Shown: positions 7,296 to 14,591, counted from the first letter of the stretch. The stretch: DNA of 15,588 nt from SABI01 sp964453215 (GCA_964453215.1 CAYVRR010000045.1:1-15588); one strand, 5' to 3'. The notes: generated by a model not told the origin, from the sequence alone. Made by a program: numbers and translations.

Positions 7296-8129
7296 ATGAG
7301 TACAATTCGATCAAAGAAGAGTATATTCTTCCTATTATTGCCAGGGCTTGCTTTCATTTTGCTATTCTTTCTTTTTCCTTTACTCTATGTTTTGTGGGAA
7401 AGTTTTCATAGTGAACAAGCATTTTTCACACTAACACGGTATATAAAAGTACTTAAGGATAAGCAGTTTCAACATGTTTTTATGAGAACTCTAAGGGTAG
7501 CTCTTATTGTTACTCCACTTGCAGTTTTGCTAGGATATCCATCAGCGTATCTCATGACGAAGGTTTCTTCAAAAAAGAAGTCAATTCTAACGTCTCTCGT
7601 AATTCTTCCCCTCATGACGAGTCCTGTTGCAAGAACCTATGCATGGATTGTTATTCTTGGAAAATATGGAATTATTAACAAAACACTTACTACATTTCGA
7701 ATTTTAGAAGAACCAACACGCCTTTTATATACCGAAGGGGCAATTATCGTTGGGCTCCTTCAACTTTTTATGCCCATCATGGTCCTAACCCTTGTAAGTT
7801 CAATGGAAAATGCACCATCTGAGGTGGAAGAAGCTGCAATGAGTTTAGGTTCAAACAGAATAGGAACATTTTTTAGGGTAGTTGTTCCTCTCTCATTTGA
7901 AGGGTTAATGATGGGAATTACTCTTGTGTTTACAGGTTGCTTTACTGCCTATGTAACACCTGCAATTTTAGGGGGAGCCAAAGTGCTTACACTCTCTACT
8001 CTCATGAGACAAAATGCATTAGCTCTAATGGATTGGGAAGGAGCTACGGTTATAGCAGTGATTATGATTCTCACGACTCTTGTCATTTACAATGGAGTGA
8101 GGCTCTTTAAACCAAGGAGTCTTGTATGA
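7296..8129 (+). CDS. ABC transporter permease 1 (PotB type)
   Basis: A 277-residue inner-membrane permease of the BPD_transp_1 fold. It has an N-terminal membrane segment (about 10-33) and five more hydrophobic stretches. The cytoplasmic EAA loop is VEEAAMSLGSNRIGTFFRVVVPLS (177-200), the contact site for the ATPase. Length and layout match PotB, the first permease of polyamine-type importers. The ATG at 7296 follows GAGG by eight bases. It comes 72 bases after the binding-protein gene, across the hairpin, and overlaps the next permease by four bases (ATGA), so the two permeases are coupled and probably form a heterodimer. Confidence 0.92.
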   Translation: MSTIRSKKSIFFLLLPGLAFILLFFLFPLLYVLWESFHSEQAFFTLTRYIKVLKDKQFQHVFMRTLRVALIVTPLAVLLGYPSAYLMTKVSSKKKSILTSLVILPLMTSPVARTYAWIVILGKYGIINKTLTTFRILEEPTRLLYTEGAIIVGLLQLFMPIMVLTLVSSMENAPSEVEEAAMSLGSNRIGTFFRVVVPLSFEGLMMGITLVFTGCFTAYVTPAILGGAKVLTLSTLMRQNALALMDWEGATVIAVIMILTTLVIYNGVRLFKPRSLV

Positions 8130-8905
8130 AAATATCTAAATTCCTTATCTTTATTACGATAGTTATGTTTACATTCTTAATTGGTCCATTCATTGTAATT
8201 ATTATCTCCTCCTTTAGTAGTACTGCAGTTATGAAATTTCCTCCAGAAGGTTTTTCTTTACAGTGGTATGAGAAGGTTTTAAATATTTCGATGTTTAGGA
8301 CCACATTTTGGGTAAGTCTTAAAATAGGTTTATTTGCAACTCTCACCGCTTTAGTGCTAGGGGTTCCTGTTGCCTATGCTAATGTGCGCTATAAGTATCC
8401 TGGCAAAAGTGTCGTTGAACTCATCTTTTCATCCCCTGCAATTGTTCCGGGACTTGTTATTGGTTTTGCATTATTGAGATTTTTTATCTATATCACCCAA
8501 ATTCCAATAATGTTTGGTTTGTTTCTTGGTCACACTGCAATATTATTTCCATATACTGTGCGAGTTGTTTCATCAAGTCTACGAAATTTTGATGTTGCTG
8601 TTGAAGAAGCTGCTGTTTCATTAGGATCTTCCCCTCTTCATGCCTTTTTTGTTGTAGTATTTCCAAACATTCAAGCTGGCGTTGTGGCTGCTTTTATTCT
8701 TGCATTTATTACTTCATTTAATAATGTACCAATCTCTCTTTTTCTTACAGGACCTGGGGTTGCAACATTGCCAATCCAAATGCTGATGTATATGGAATAT
8801 TATTTTGATCCAACAATATCTGCTCTTTCTAGTATTATTATTGTTGTCACAATAATAATTGTTCAAACTGCTGAGAAACTTCTTGGTATTTCAAAATACG
8901 TGTAA
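8126..8905 (+). CDS. ABC transporter permease 2 (PotC type)
   Basis: A 259-residue permease with an N-terminal membrane segment (about 5-29) and further segments around 63-85, 97-118, 130-150, 183-205 and 230-250. The EAA loop is VEEAAVSLGSSPLHAFFVVVFP (159-180). It corresponds to PotC, the partner of the PotB-like permease. The ATG lies in a four-base overlap with the preceding stop and has AAGGAG eight bases upstream inside the previous gene. The stop is 13 bases before the ATPase gene. Confidence 0.92.
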   Translation: MKISKFLIFITIVMFTFLIGPFIVIIISSFSSTAVMKFPPEGFSLQWYEKVLNISMFRTTFWVSLKIGLFATLTALVLGVPVAYANVRYKYPGKSVVELIFSSPAIVPGLVIGFALLRFFIYITQIPIMFGLFLGHTAILFPYTVRVVSSSLRNFDVAVEEAAVSLGSSPLHAFFVVVFPNIQAGVVAAFILAFITSFNNVPISLFLTGPGVATLPIQMLMYMEYYFDPTISALSSIIIVVTIIIVQTAEKLLGISKYV

Positions 8906-8918
8906 TAAGGGAAAAAAT

Positions 8919-9986
8919 ATGGCGTTTATAGAATTATCACAAATCGATGCTGGATATGTAAAAGGTGAACCTATTTTAAAGGATTTTAATCTCTCTATTG
9001 AAAAAGGAGAGCTTGTTTCCCTTCTTGGACCATCTGGTTGTGGAAAAACTACTACCCTCAGAACTATAGCTGGGTTTATTATGCCAGAAAAAGGACGTGT
9101 TATTATTGGTGGTAAAGATAATACACACCTGCCACCATATAAAAGAAATATAGGACTTGTTTTTCAAACATACGCACTCTTTCCCCATCTTTCTGTATTT
9201 GACAATGTTGCCTATGGATTAAAGAGGAGAAAGGTTGAGAAAACACTTATAAAAGATAAAGTTGCTGATGTACTAAAACTTGTTTCCCTAAGTGGATATG
9301 AGAAGCGACTTCCAAGTCAACTCTCTGGTGGGCAACGTCAAAGAGTAGCCCTTGCGAGGAGTATTGTAATTGAACCTGATTTACTCTTATTAGATGAACC
9401 CCTTTCTAATTTGGATGCAAAACTCCGAGATGAAATGAGAGCAGAATTGAGTCGATTACAACATCAATTAGGCATTACCATGATATATGTAACTCATGAT
9501 CAAGTAGAAGCATTAAGTCTCTCATCTCGCATCATTGTTATGAATCAGGGTGACATTGAACAAAATGGAACCCCAGAGGAGATTTATGAAAAACCAGCTA
9601 CTTCATTTGTTGCACGATTTGTTGGTTTTGATAATCATGTAAAAGGAACCATTACATCAATTACCGATGAAAAAGTAGTCGCTGATGTTCATGGGAATAG
9701 TATCGTTAGCACTCGTGTTCAATCTCCTGCAGTAAAAATGTTAAAAAAAGGAGATAAAATTGAACTTTATTTTCGACCTGAAGATGTTTTTCTCTCCTCT
9801 AAAGAAGAAGAAAATAGTCTAAAAGCTACACTTAATTATACAACCTACCAGGGTAATACAACTGCATACGCATTACAAATCGATGAAGAAAGAATTAGAG
9901 CTGTATTACAAGGAAAACCTCTTGATAATGATGGCACTGTATATGCTGTACTCGCACCAGATTCTCTTATAATTGAAAAAGGATAG
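8919..9986 (+). CDS. ABC transporter ATP-binding protein (PotA type)
   Basis: A 355-residue ATPase that drives the importer from the cytoplasmic side. Visible motifs are Walker A GPSGCGKTT (37-45), Q-loop VFQ (81-83), signature LSGGQRQR (135-142), Walker B LLLLDEP (155-161), D-loop SNLDAKLR and H-loop His193 (VTHDQ). A C-terminal TOBE-like domain (about 240-355) contains YFRPEDVFLS and is usual for PotA/FbpC/MalK-type ATPases. I chose ATG 8919 because AAGGG stands eight bases upstream and translation then starts directly with the ABC domain. An upstream in-frame ATG at 8859 would add 20 residues lying inside the permease gene. The stop is four bases before the phosphorylase start codon. Confidence 0.95.
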   Translation: MAFIELSQIDAGYVKGEPILKDFNLSIEKGELVSLLGPSGCGKTTTLRTIAGFIMPEKGRVIIGGKDNTHLPPYKRNIGLVFQTYALFPHLSVFDNVAYGLKRRKVEKTLIKDKVADVLKLVSLSGYEKRLPSQLSGGQRQRVALARSIVIEPDLLLLDEPLSNLDAKLRDEMRAELSRLQHQLGITMIYVTHDQVEALSLSSRIIVMNQGDIEQNGTPEEIYEKPATSFVARFVGFDNHVKGTITSITDEKVVADVHGNSIVSTRVQSPAVKMLKKGDKIELYFRPEDVFLSSKEEENSLKATLNYTTYQGNTTAYALQIDEERIRAVLQGKPLDNDGTVYAVLAPDSLIIEKG

Positions 9987-9990
9987 TATT

Positions 9991-10746
9991 ATGGACTTGA
10001 AATTAAATCAAATTGTAAAGCACCTTCGCTGCAAAATTGGAGACATTGCTCCATGCGTAATAACACCAGGAGATCCTGGAAGGGTAAAACGAATAGTAGA
10101 ATATATGGATGAAGCAACCCTTATTGCTCAAAACAGAGAATATATTGTCTATACAGGAACCTATAAGGGAGTTCCTCTTACTGTCTGCTCTTCTGGTATT
10201 GGAGGTCCTGCAGCTTCTATTGCTTTTGAAGAATTAATTGCCTTAGGTGCAAAAGTATTTATCCGAGTTGGCTCAGCTGGTGGAAGACAAAAAGGGACTC
10301 CTATAGGGACACCAGTTGTAATCCAGGCGACCTACAGGGGAGAAGGTACATCTATGGCATACCTTCCATCTCCATTTCCTGCTGTCGCAGATTTAGATGT
10401 GACTAATGCTTTAGTAGAAGCATTGAAAAATAGAGATGAAGAGTATCAGGTGGGTCTAGGATTTACTCGTGATGCTTATTACGTACAAGATCAAGCACTT
10501 AATGTATTACTTACAGAAAGTGGGGTAAAAGCAGCAGAACAAGAAGCTGCAATTTTGTTTATTATAGGATCTGTTCGTCATGTTAAAACAGGTGCAGTTG
10601 TTTCTACTGACTCAAATATTTATTTAGAGAAGCAACCAACACTTGAAGAGAAGGAGAAGCTTTTTAAAGTTGGGGAGAAGAAAGCTATTCTTGCAGCTCT
10701 TGATGCTACTGTAATCCTTCATAAAAACAATGCCCATGACTTTTAA
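9991..10746 (+). CDS. Nucleoside phosphorylase (PNP/uridine phosphorylase family)
   Basis: A 251-residue cytoplasmic enzyme of the PNP_UDP_1 family, which splits nucleosides with phosphate into base and ribose-1-phosphate. Motifs are GDPGR (27-31, phosphate binding), SSGIGGPAASIAFEEL (67-82), RVGSAGG (92-98) and a late STDSNIY (205-211). Its Asp207 lies where purine-specific members carry the catalytic Asp, which favours purine nucleosides. The sugar-binding EME motif is changed to EQE (183-185): the Glu that holds the ribose hydroxyls is kept, but Met is replaced by Gln. ATG 9991 is preceded by AAGGA at seven bases; an earlier TTG (9973) lies inside the ATPase gene. It is tightly packed in the transporter operon, so it probably acts on the imported compound. 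Confidence 0.88.
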   Translation: MDLKLNQIVKHLRCKIGDIAPCVITPGDPGRVKRIVEYMDEATLIAQNREYIVYTGTYKGVPLTVCSSGIGGPAASIAFEELIALGAKVFIRVGSAGGRQKGTPIGTPVVIQATYRGEGTSMAYLPSPFPAVADLDVTNALVEALKNRDEEYQVGLGFTRDAYYVQDQALNVLLTESGVKAAEQEAAILFIIGSVRHVKTGAVVSTDSNIYLEKQPTLEEKEKLFKVGEKKAILAALDATVILHKNNAHDF

Positions 10747-11866
10747 TCATCCCAATTTTGAGATTCATAAAGAACAGGTAATAAACGATCTTATAGCATT
10801 GTGCAGTATAAGAAGTCCCTCTTTTGAAGAGAAAGAAGTTGCATTTTATATTATTGATTGGGCAAAAAATCTTAATCTTTCTATAGAATATATAGATGCA
10901 GAACTTGGAAATACTCCAAATATGCTCATCAGAATTGATGGAAAGAAAACTGGGCCTGTTATATTATTGAGTGCTCATATCGATACTGTGCCTGTTCCTG
11001 CCGACTCTTCTATTACGGTGCTATATGAAGAAGGTGTAATAAAAACAGATGGAACAACTATTTTAGGGGCAGATGACAAAGCTGGTGTTGCTGCTATGTT
11101 AGAGATGGGACGAATTGCTCACCACAATAGACACCTTCATAGCGGTATTGAATTGCTGTTCACAGTCCAAGAAGAAGTTGGATGTAAAGGAAGTTCTTCA
11201 ATCCCATTTGAAATGTTGAAATCTACTATCTCATATAACCTCGATGGAGAAACTCCTCCTGGAAGTATTATAGTTTCATCTGTAGAAAAGAGTCGGTATG
11301 TGTGTAAGATTTTTGGTAAAAGTTCCCATGCTGCCTTAGAGCCAGAAGAGGGGGTAAGCGCTATTCGAATAGCTGCCGCTATAATCTGTGCCCTTCCATA
11401 CAATAATGTAAGTGATACAGCTACCTCTAATGTTGGTAGTATTAAAGGGGGAGCTCAAACAAATGTCATTCCAGATTATGCAGAATTTGTTGGAGAAATT
11501 AGAAGCTTTTCTCACCAAGAATTTATTTCATTAATGGCTCTGATAGATGAAAAAGTGTCATCAATAGCTAAAGATATGGGAGGGAGTGCATTATGTGTAT
11601 GGGAGCATCTCTATGATGGATACCATATTGATAAAGAGAGTACATGTGTTTCTCGTTTCATTTCATCTTGCAAATCTTTAGGACTTACACCAACATTCCT
11701 TTCTTCCCGTGGTGGAGGCGATAGTAATGTAATCAACTCTATTGGCATTGAGAGTGTTGTGTTTGGCCTTGGTATGAATCATATTCATACAAAAGAGGAA
11801 TTTATTCGAGATTCAGAGTACCTTCTTTCAATAGATCTTTTAGCACATCTTTTGTTCAATAAATGA
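10730..11866 (+). CDS. M20-family metallopeptidase, PepT-like
   Basis: A 378-residue di-zinc hydrolase of peptidase family M20, nearest to the PepT-like/tripeptidase branch. The five expected metal ligands can be placed: H83 in SAHIDTVP, D115 in LGADDKAG, E149 in VQEEVGCKGS (with general-base E148), D172 in NLDGE and H353 in NHIHTKEEF. The lid domain carries SHAALEPEEG and NVGSIKGGAQTNVIPD. Its start overlaps the phosphorylase gene by 17 bases (ATG 10730; a second ATG at 10736) and has no clear ribosome site, so translation is probably coupled. A peptidase in a nucleoside operon is unexpected; it may cut an amide bond in the imported compound or trim peptides. It overlaps the convergent deaminase gene by 11 bases. 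Confidence 0.88.
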   Translation: MPMTFNHPNFEIHKEQVINDLIALCSIRSPSFEEKEVAFYIIDWAKNLNLSIEYIDAELGNTPNMLIRIDGKKTGPVILLSAHIDTVPVPADSSITVLYEEGVIKTDGTTILGADDKAGVAAMLEMGRIAHHNRHLHSGIELLFTVQEEVGCKGSSSIPFEMLKSTISYNLDGETPPGSIIVSSVEKSRYVCKIFGKSSHAALEPEEGVSAIRIAAAIICALPYNNVSDTATSNVGSIKGGAQTNVIPDYAEFVGEIRSFSHQEFISLMALIDEKVSSIAKDMGGSALCVWEHLYDGYHIDKESTCVSRFISSCKSLGLTPTFLSSRGGGDSNVINSIGIESVVFGLGMNHIHTKEEFIRDSEYLLSIDLLAHLLFNK

Positions 11867-13190
11867 TATGTGAAAAGTCTGATTTAATTTTCTCCACATA
11901 GTGTGCCGTCGCCTTTCGCACACTACTAGTATCTATGTAGAGTAATTTTTTATTTCTCATTACACACTTTCCATGAATAAACACAGATTCTACATCACTA
12001 GCGATTGCGCTATATACAATTGCTGAATAATAGTTATAGATAGGGTACATGTTTGGGCGTTCAGTTGAGATAATAGTGATGTCAGCATATTTTCCTTTTT
12101 CTAAAGAACCTATTTCTTTTTCCTTGTGAAGAGCTTTTGCTCCCCCAATAGTTGCCATAGCAAGGACTTCTATGCTTTTCATAATAGTTGGATTTTTGTG
12201 TTGAAGTTTTTGCATCTTAGCGACGACATGCATTTGGTTTATTATGTCGAGAGTGTTTCCACTCATTGGCCCATCTGTTCCAAGTCCTATACGAGCATGT
12301 TCTTGATAAAATTCAAAAGCAGGGGCTATTCCTTTTCCACTCTTACTATTTGCGCTTACATTGTGTGCAATTCCACACTCTTGATTGATCAACATAGCTC
12401 TCTCTTCTTTGTTAGCAAAAATTAGGTGGGCCATGGTTGATTTTTGGTTTAATAATCCCATCGAATTGTAAAAAGAGATGGGCTTTGCCCCAAACTTTTC
12501 TACCGTATATCCTTCTTCAAATGGCATCTCACTTAAGTGACTTAATATTGGTATATTATGTTCATGAGCAAAAGATGCAACTTTTTTATGATCTAGCAGT
12601 GTAAGAGAGTAGGGGGCATGAGGGGCAATGGATGGGGTTATTAATGGATGGGGAGTGTATTCGTAAATAAGGTCTTTTAATATGTCAAAGGCTTCATGAA
12701 CGCCTTTGGTGTCGGGAGCTTTATGAGAAGTAACTGATTGCCCTATTAATGCTCTAATATGAGACTTAGCAGCAGCTTTTGCTGTATGCTGAGAAAAATA
12801 GTACATATCTGCAAAGCATGTTGTTCCCCCCCTAATCATTTCAGAAATTGAGTGAATAGAAGCCCAATAGACCAACTCTTCATCTAAAGTTAATTGTTCT
12901 AGTGGAAATATTACATCTTTTAGTCGATTTGCTTTATCATCTGCTAATGAGCGAAACAAAGACATCCCTATGTGAGTATGGGTATTTATCAATCCAGGAA
13001 TGATGATATGTTGATTACCATCAACAATAATATTTCCTTTGTTTTTAGGGATTAACGTATCATCCTTACATCCTACATATTCTATTATTTCACCATTGAT
13101 AATTATGAGTCCATCTTCATATATCGTAAAGTGTTCATCCATTGTGAGAATCGTTCCACCAACTATATAGGTTTTTTGATTATCTTGCAT
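11856..13190 (-). CDS. Amidohydrolase, MtaD/SAH-deaminase-like
   Basis: A 444-residue metal-dependent deaminase of the amidohydrolase superfamily (TrzA/MtaD/SsnA branch). Motifs are PGLINTHTHIG (65-75, metal His71 and His73), GGTTCFADMY (121-130), APHAPYS (189-195), SHLSE (217-221), His255 in MAHL and GTDGPMSGNTLD (304-315, metal Asp306). Relatives deaminate 5'-methylthioadenosine, S-adenosylhomocysteine, adenosine or other amino-purines. The segment HNVSANSKSGKGIAP departs from the common NP-x-SN-x-K-x-x-SG form, so the substrate is open. The ATG overlaps the end of the EamA-type gene by 11 bases, which means one operon, with AGG about seven bases upstream. The gene runs convergently into the peptidase gene with no room for a terminator. 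Confidence 0.88.
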   Translation of the reverse strand: MQDNQKTYIVGGTILTMDEHFTIYEDGLIIINGEIIEYVGCKDDTLIPKNKGNIIVDGNQHIIIPGLINTHTHIGMSLFRSLADDKANRLKDVIFPLEQLTLDEELVYWASIHSISEMIRGGTTCFADMYYFSQHTAKAAAKSHIRALIGQSVTSHKAPDTKGVHEAFDILKDLIYEYTPHPLITPSIAPHAPYSLTLLDHKKVASFAHEHNIPILSHLSEMPFEEGYTVEKFGAKPISFYNSMGLLNQKSTMAHLIFANKEERAMLINQECGIAHNVSANSKSGKGIAPAFEFYQEHARIGLGTDGPMSGNTLDIINQMHVVAKMQKLQHKNPTIMKSIEVLAMATIGGAKALHKEKEIGSLEKGKYADITIISTERPNMYPIYNYYSAIVYSAIASDVESVFIHGKCVMRNKKLLYIDTSSVRKATAHYVEKIKSDFSHIIY

Positions 13191-13623
13191 TGTTACCTAC
13201 TGTAAATAAGATTATAGCACTTAGTGCTAATAATACTGAGATGAGGTGATAAAAATTAAAAGCTTCTTTAAATATTACAACCCCTACTAGAACAGAAGTT
13301 GTTATAATAGAGAGTACAGCATAATAGACATACCCCGTTGCACCAAAATTTCTATAAAGTAAATTAAATCCAACATACGTTAAAAAAAGTCCTATACCAC
13401 TTATTCCTATCCACACATAATTGTGTGTAACAATTTCTGAAATTGATGGACCGTGTTTTGTAAATAGGGTAAATATTGAAGTGAGTATCACACAAATTAA
13501 TGCAGAAAGACCAATAAAAATCAGAGAGTTGTCAACACCAACAGCTTTTTTTTGACCACTTGCAAACAAGGCATTGCCTATAGCTGCTATGAGAGCAAAT
13601 GCAAATAAGGAAAAATTTTTCAT
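13180..13623 (-). CDS. Single-domain EamA/DMT-type membrane protein
   Basis: A 147-residue integral membrane protein with about five hydrophobic segments (5-22, 33-54, 71-88, 97-117, 122-143). The C-terminal part, GYVYYAVLSIITTSVLVGVVIFKEAF followed by a last helix, has the EamA look. Typical DMT transporters have two such repeats and about 300 residues, whereas this has one, so it would have to work as a dimer. The ATG 13623 has AGGAG about 12 bases upstream. It is the first gene of an operon with the deaminase (11-base overlap), which suggests transport of that enzyme's substrate or product. The direction, import or export, cannot be told. Confidence 0.82.
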   Translation of the reverse strand: MKNFSLFAFALIAAIGNALFASGQKKAVGVDNSLIFIGLSALICVILTSIFTLFTKHGPSISEIVTHNYVWIGISGIGLFLTYVGFNLLYRNFGATGYVYYAVLSIITTSVLVGVVIFKEAFNFYHLISVLLALSAIILFTVGNNAR

Positions 13624-13656
13624 GCTTTTTAGTACTCCTATCTATATAGAATGAGT

Positions 13657-13672
13657 TTATCATAATTGATAA
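13657..13672. promoter_or_regulatory. Palindrome over the EamA-deaminase promoter
   Basis: TTATCA-TAAT-TGATAA is a perfect inverted repeat. On the minus strand it includes TATGAT (13664-13659), a five-of-six -10 match, placed about 20 bases before the AGGAG ribosome site of the EamA-type gene. No good -35 is seen. It is a candidate operator for an unknown regulator and differs from the LacI-type operator. Confidence 0.4.
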
Positions 13673-13784
13673 GGGTGATGGGTATTTTTTATAGTTAATT
13701 CTAGTAATCTCTTTGCATTATTTCATTCCACATAAAAGCCCCTTTAACCACTAAGAGAGATTGTAGGGAACTCTAGAAGTTATT

Positions 13785-13796
13785 AAGAAGCTTCTT
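13785..13796. promoter_or_regulatory. Palindrome upstream of the ArsR-type gene
   Basis: AAGAAGCTTCTT is a perfect 12-base palindrome about 40 bases before the ArsR-type start codon. A consensus -35-like TTGACA follows at 13801-13806, but no -10 at the right spacing is visible, so the promoter itself is unresolved. ArsR-family repressors usually bind inverted repeats near their own promoter, so this is a candidate site. Confidence 0.35.
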
Positions 13797-13834
13797 CTTA
13801 TTGACAGATACTCTTTTTTATTGAAAAGTAGGGT

Positions 13835-14170
13835 ATGGAACAAGTACATAATAAAGATGTTCTCAATATTGCATCTCTCTTTCGTGTTGTGGGACACCCT
13901 TCTCGTATTCAAATTATTTATCTTCTTCATGAAAACCCCACATGTGTGTGTGATATTGCTAAAGAGTTGAATCTCAATAAATCTGTGACATCAAAACATC
14001 TCTCTCGTTTAAAAGAAGTTGGAGTTGTTGAGATGACAAAAACTGGAACGCAGGTAATGTGCTCCATAGCAATGCCTTGCATTATCTCTATGATGGAGTG
14101 TGTCGTTCACCCCGAAAAGCGAGATTATAGTATGCGAACTATTCCACTTTGTAAAAAAGGGTGTGAGTAG
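13835..14170 (+). CDS. ArsR/SmtB-family repressor, Cys-rich
   Basis: A 111-residue winged-helix regulator. The core is LFRVVGHPSRIQIIYLLHENPTCVCDIAKELNLNKSVTSKHLSRLKEVGVVEMTKTGTQV (residues 15-74). The CVCD motif (37-40) matches the metal(loid)-binding ELCVCD of classical ArsR, and five more Cys follow (76, 82, 89, 106, 110), two of them in the tail LCKKGCE. This suggests sensing of a soft metal, metalloid or thiol-reactive compound. No resistance gene is adjacent: upstream lies the divergent EamA operon and downstream the convergent small RHH-like gene, four bases away. The ATG has only a GGG almost touching it, so the ribosome site is poor. Confidence 0.9.
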   Translation: MEQVHNKDVLNIASLFRVVGHPSRIQIIYLLHENPTCVCDIAKELNLNKSVTSKHLSRLKEVGVVEMTKTGTQVMCSIAMPCIISMMECVVHPEKRDYSMRTIPLCKKGCE

Positions 14171-14174
14171 TATA

Positions 14175-14369
14175 TTATGTATCTTTTTTTGCTGATTTCT
14201 TGGCTAAGCGCTTCTTCTCTCTTTCTAGCTTCTCAATCACTGCCATTTCGACAAATTTTCCAAGCTTGATTTTAGATCCAGTTCTTACATTGACAGTGCT
14301 TGCAAGATAAGTTAATAATTCTTTGTACACTTCAGGAGTCGTTGTTGCCCACAATCTAACTGTTTTCAT
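14175..14369 (-). CDS. Small ribbon-helix-helix-like protein, 64 aa
   Basis: A 64-residue basic protein. MKTVRLWATTT could form the beta strand of a ribbon-helix-helix fold, PEVYKELLTYLASTV helix A and KLGKFVEMAVIEKLEREKKRLAKKSAKK helix B with a long charged tail. The fold is a guess from pattern. I prefer ATG 14369 because GAGG stands six bases upstream; an in-frame ATG at 14381 would add four residues but has no ribosome site. It is divergent from the HTH/S24-like regulator across about 220 bases full of operator-like repeats, and convergent with the ArsR-type gene. The pair could form a small regulatory switch or be a phage or plasmid remnant. Confidence 0.6.
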   Translation of the reverse strand: MKTVRLWATTTPEVYKELLTYLASTVNVRTGSKIKLGKFVEMAVIEKLEREKKRLAKKSAKKDT

Positions 14370-14462
14370 CTCTTCCCTCATATTATCTATTCTATTATCT
14401 CATTCATCTTCTACGAAGAGGAGCTTGAGGATAATTTGTTTTTATTACCTTATCTTATTAGA

Positions 14463-14480
14463 ATATCACAGATGTGACAT
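14463..14480. promoter_or_regulatory. Operator-like palindrome A
   Basis: ATATCACA-GA-TGTGACAT is an inverted repeat with eight-base arms and one mismatch. It is the most distal of a set of TGTGAT-type sites between the RHH-like gene and the S24-type regulator, about 94 bases before the start of the small gene. Confidence 0.5.
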
Positions 14481-14497
14481 TTTTGCATTTGATAATA

Positions 14498-14532
14498 CAC
14501 AAAATGTGATGTAAGGTATAAAATTGTCATAT
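14498..14532. promoter_or_regulatory. Operator-like sites B and half-site
   Basis: CACA-AAA-TGTG (14498-14508) is a second inverted repeat with a three-base centre, and ATTGTCATAT (14523-14532) is a half-site with one change from ATTGTGATAT. Both belong to the same field of sites before the S24-type regulator. Confidence 0.4.
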
Positions 14533-14544
14533 TAGATAGAAAAA

Positions 14545-14582
14545 ATACACAATTGTGATATTTGTGTTTATTATTGTGATAT
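14545..14582. promoter_or_regulatory. Operator-like palindrome C, half-site D and likely promoter
   Basis: ATACACA-AT-TGTGATAT (14545-14561) contains the perfect palindrome CACAATTGTG (14548-14557). A second ATTGTGATAT follows at 14573-14582, exactly 21 bases after the first (14552), about two helical turns. The plus-strand promoter of the S24-type gene must lie here. Options are TATTAT (14569-14574) with a weak -35 at 14546, or an extended -10, TGATATCTT, which would start the mRNA at or near the ATG. Either way the sites overlap the promoter and fit autoregulation. Confidence 0.5.
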
Positions 14583-14591
14583 CTTCCTCTT

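Noticed and set aside
8859..8918. Longer N-terminus for the ABC ATPase from ATG 8859
   Set aside because: The extra 20 residues come from inside the permease gene and match no family N-terminus. ATG 8919 has a good ribosome site and starts at the domain.
9973..9990. TTG start for the phosphorylase
   Set aside because: It lies within the ATPase gene. ATG 9991 has AAGGA at proper spacing and starts the protein normally.
13801..13806. TTGACA as the -35 of the ArsR-type gene
   Set aside because: No acceptable -10 hexamer occurs 15-19 bases downstream, so a full promoter could not be supported.
14463..14582. CRISPR array or replication iterons
   Set aside because: Repeat units are only 8-10 bases with uneven spacing and mixed orientation, without spacers of equal size, cas genes or a Rep gene. 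Operators fit better.
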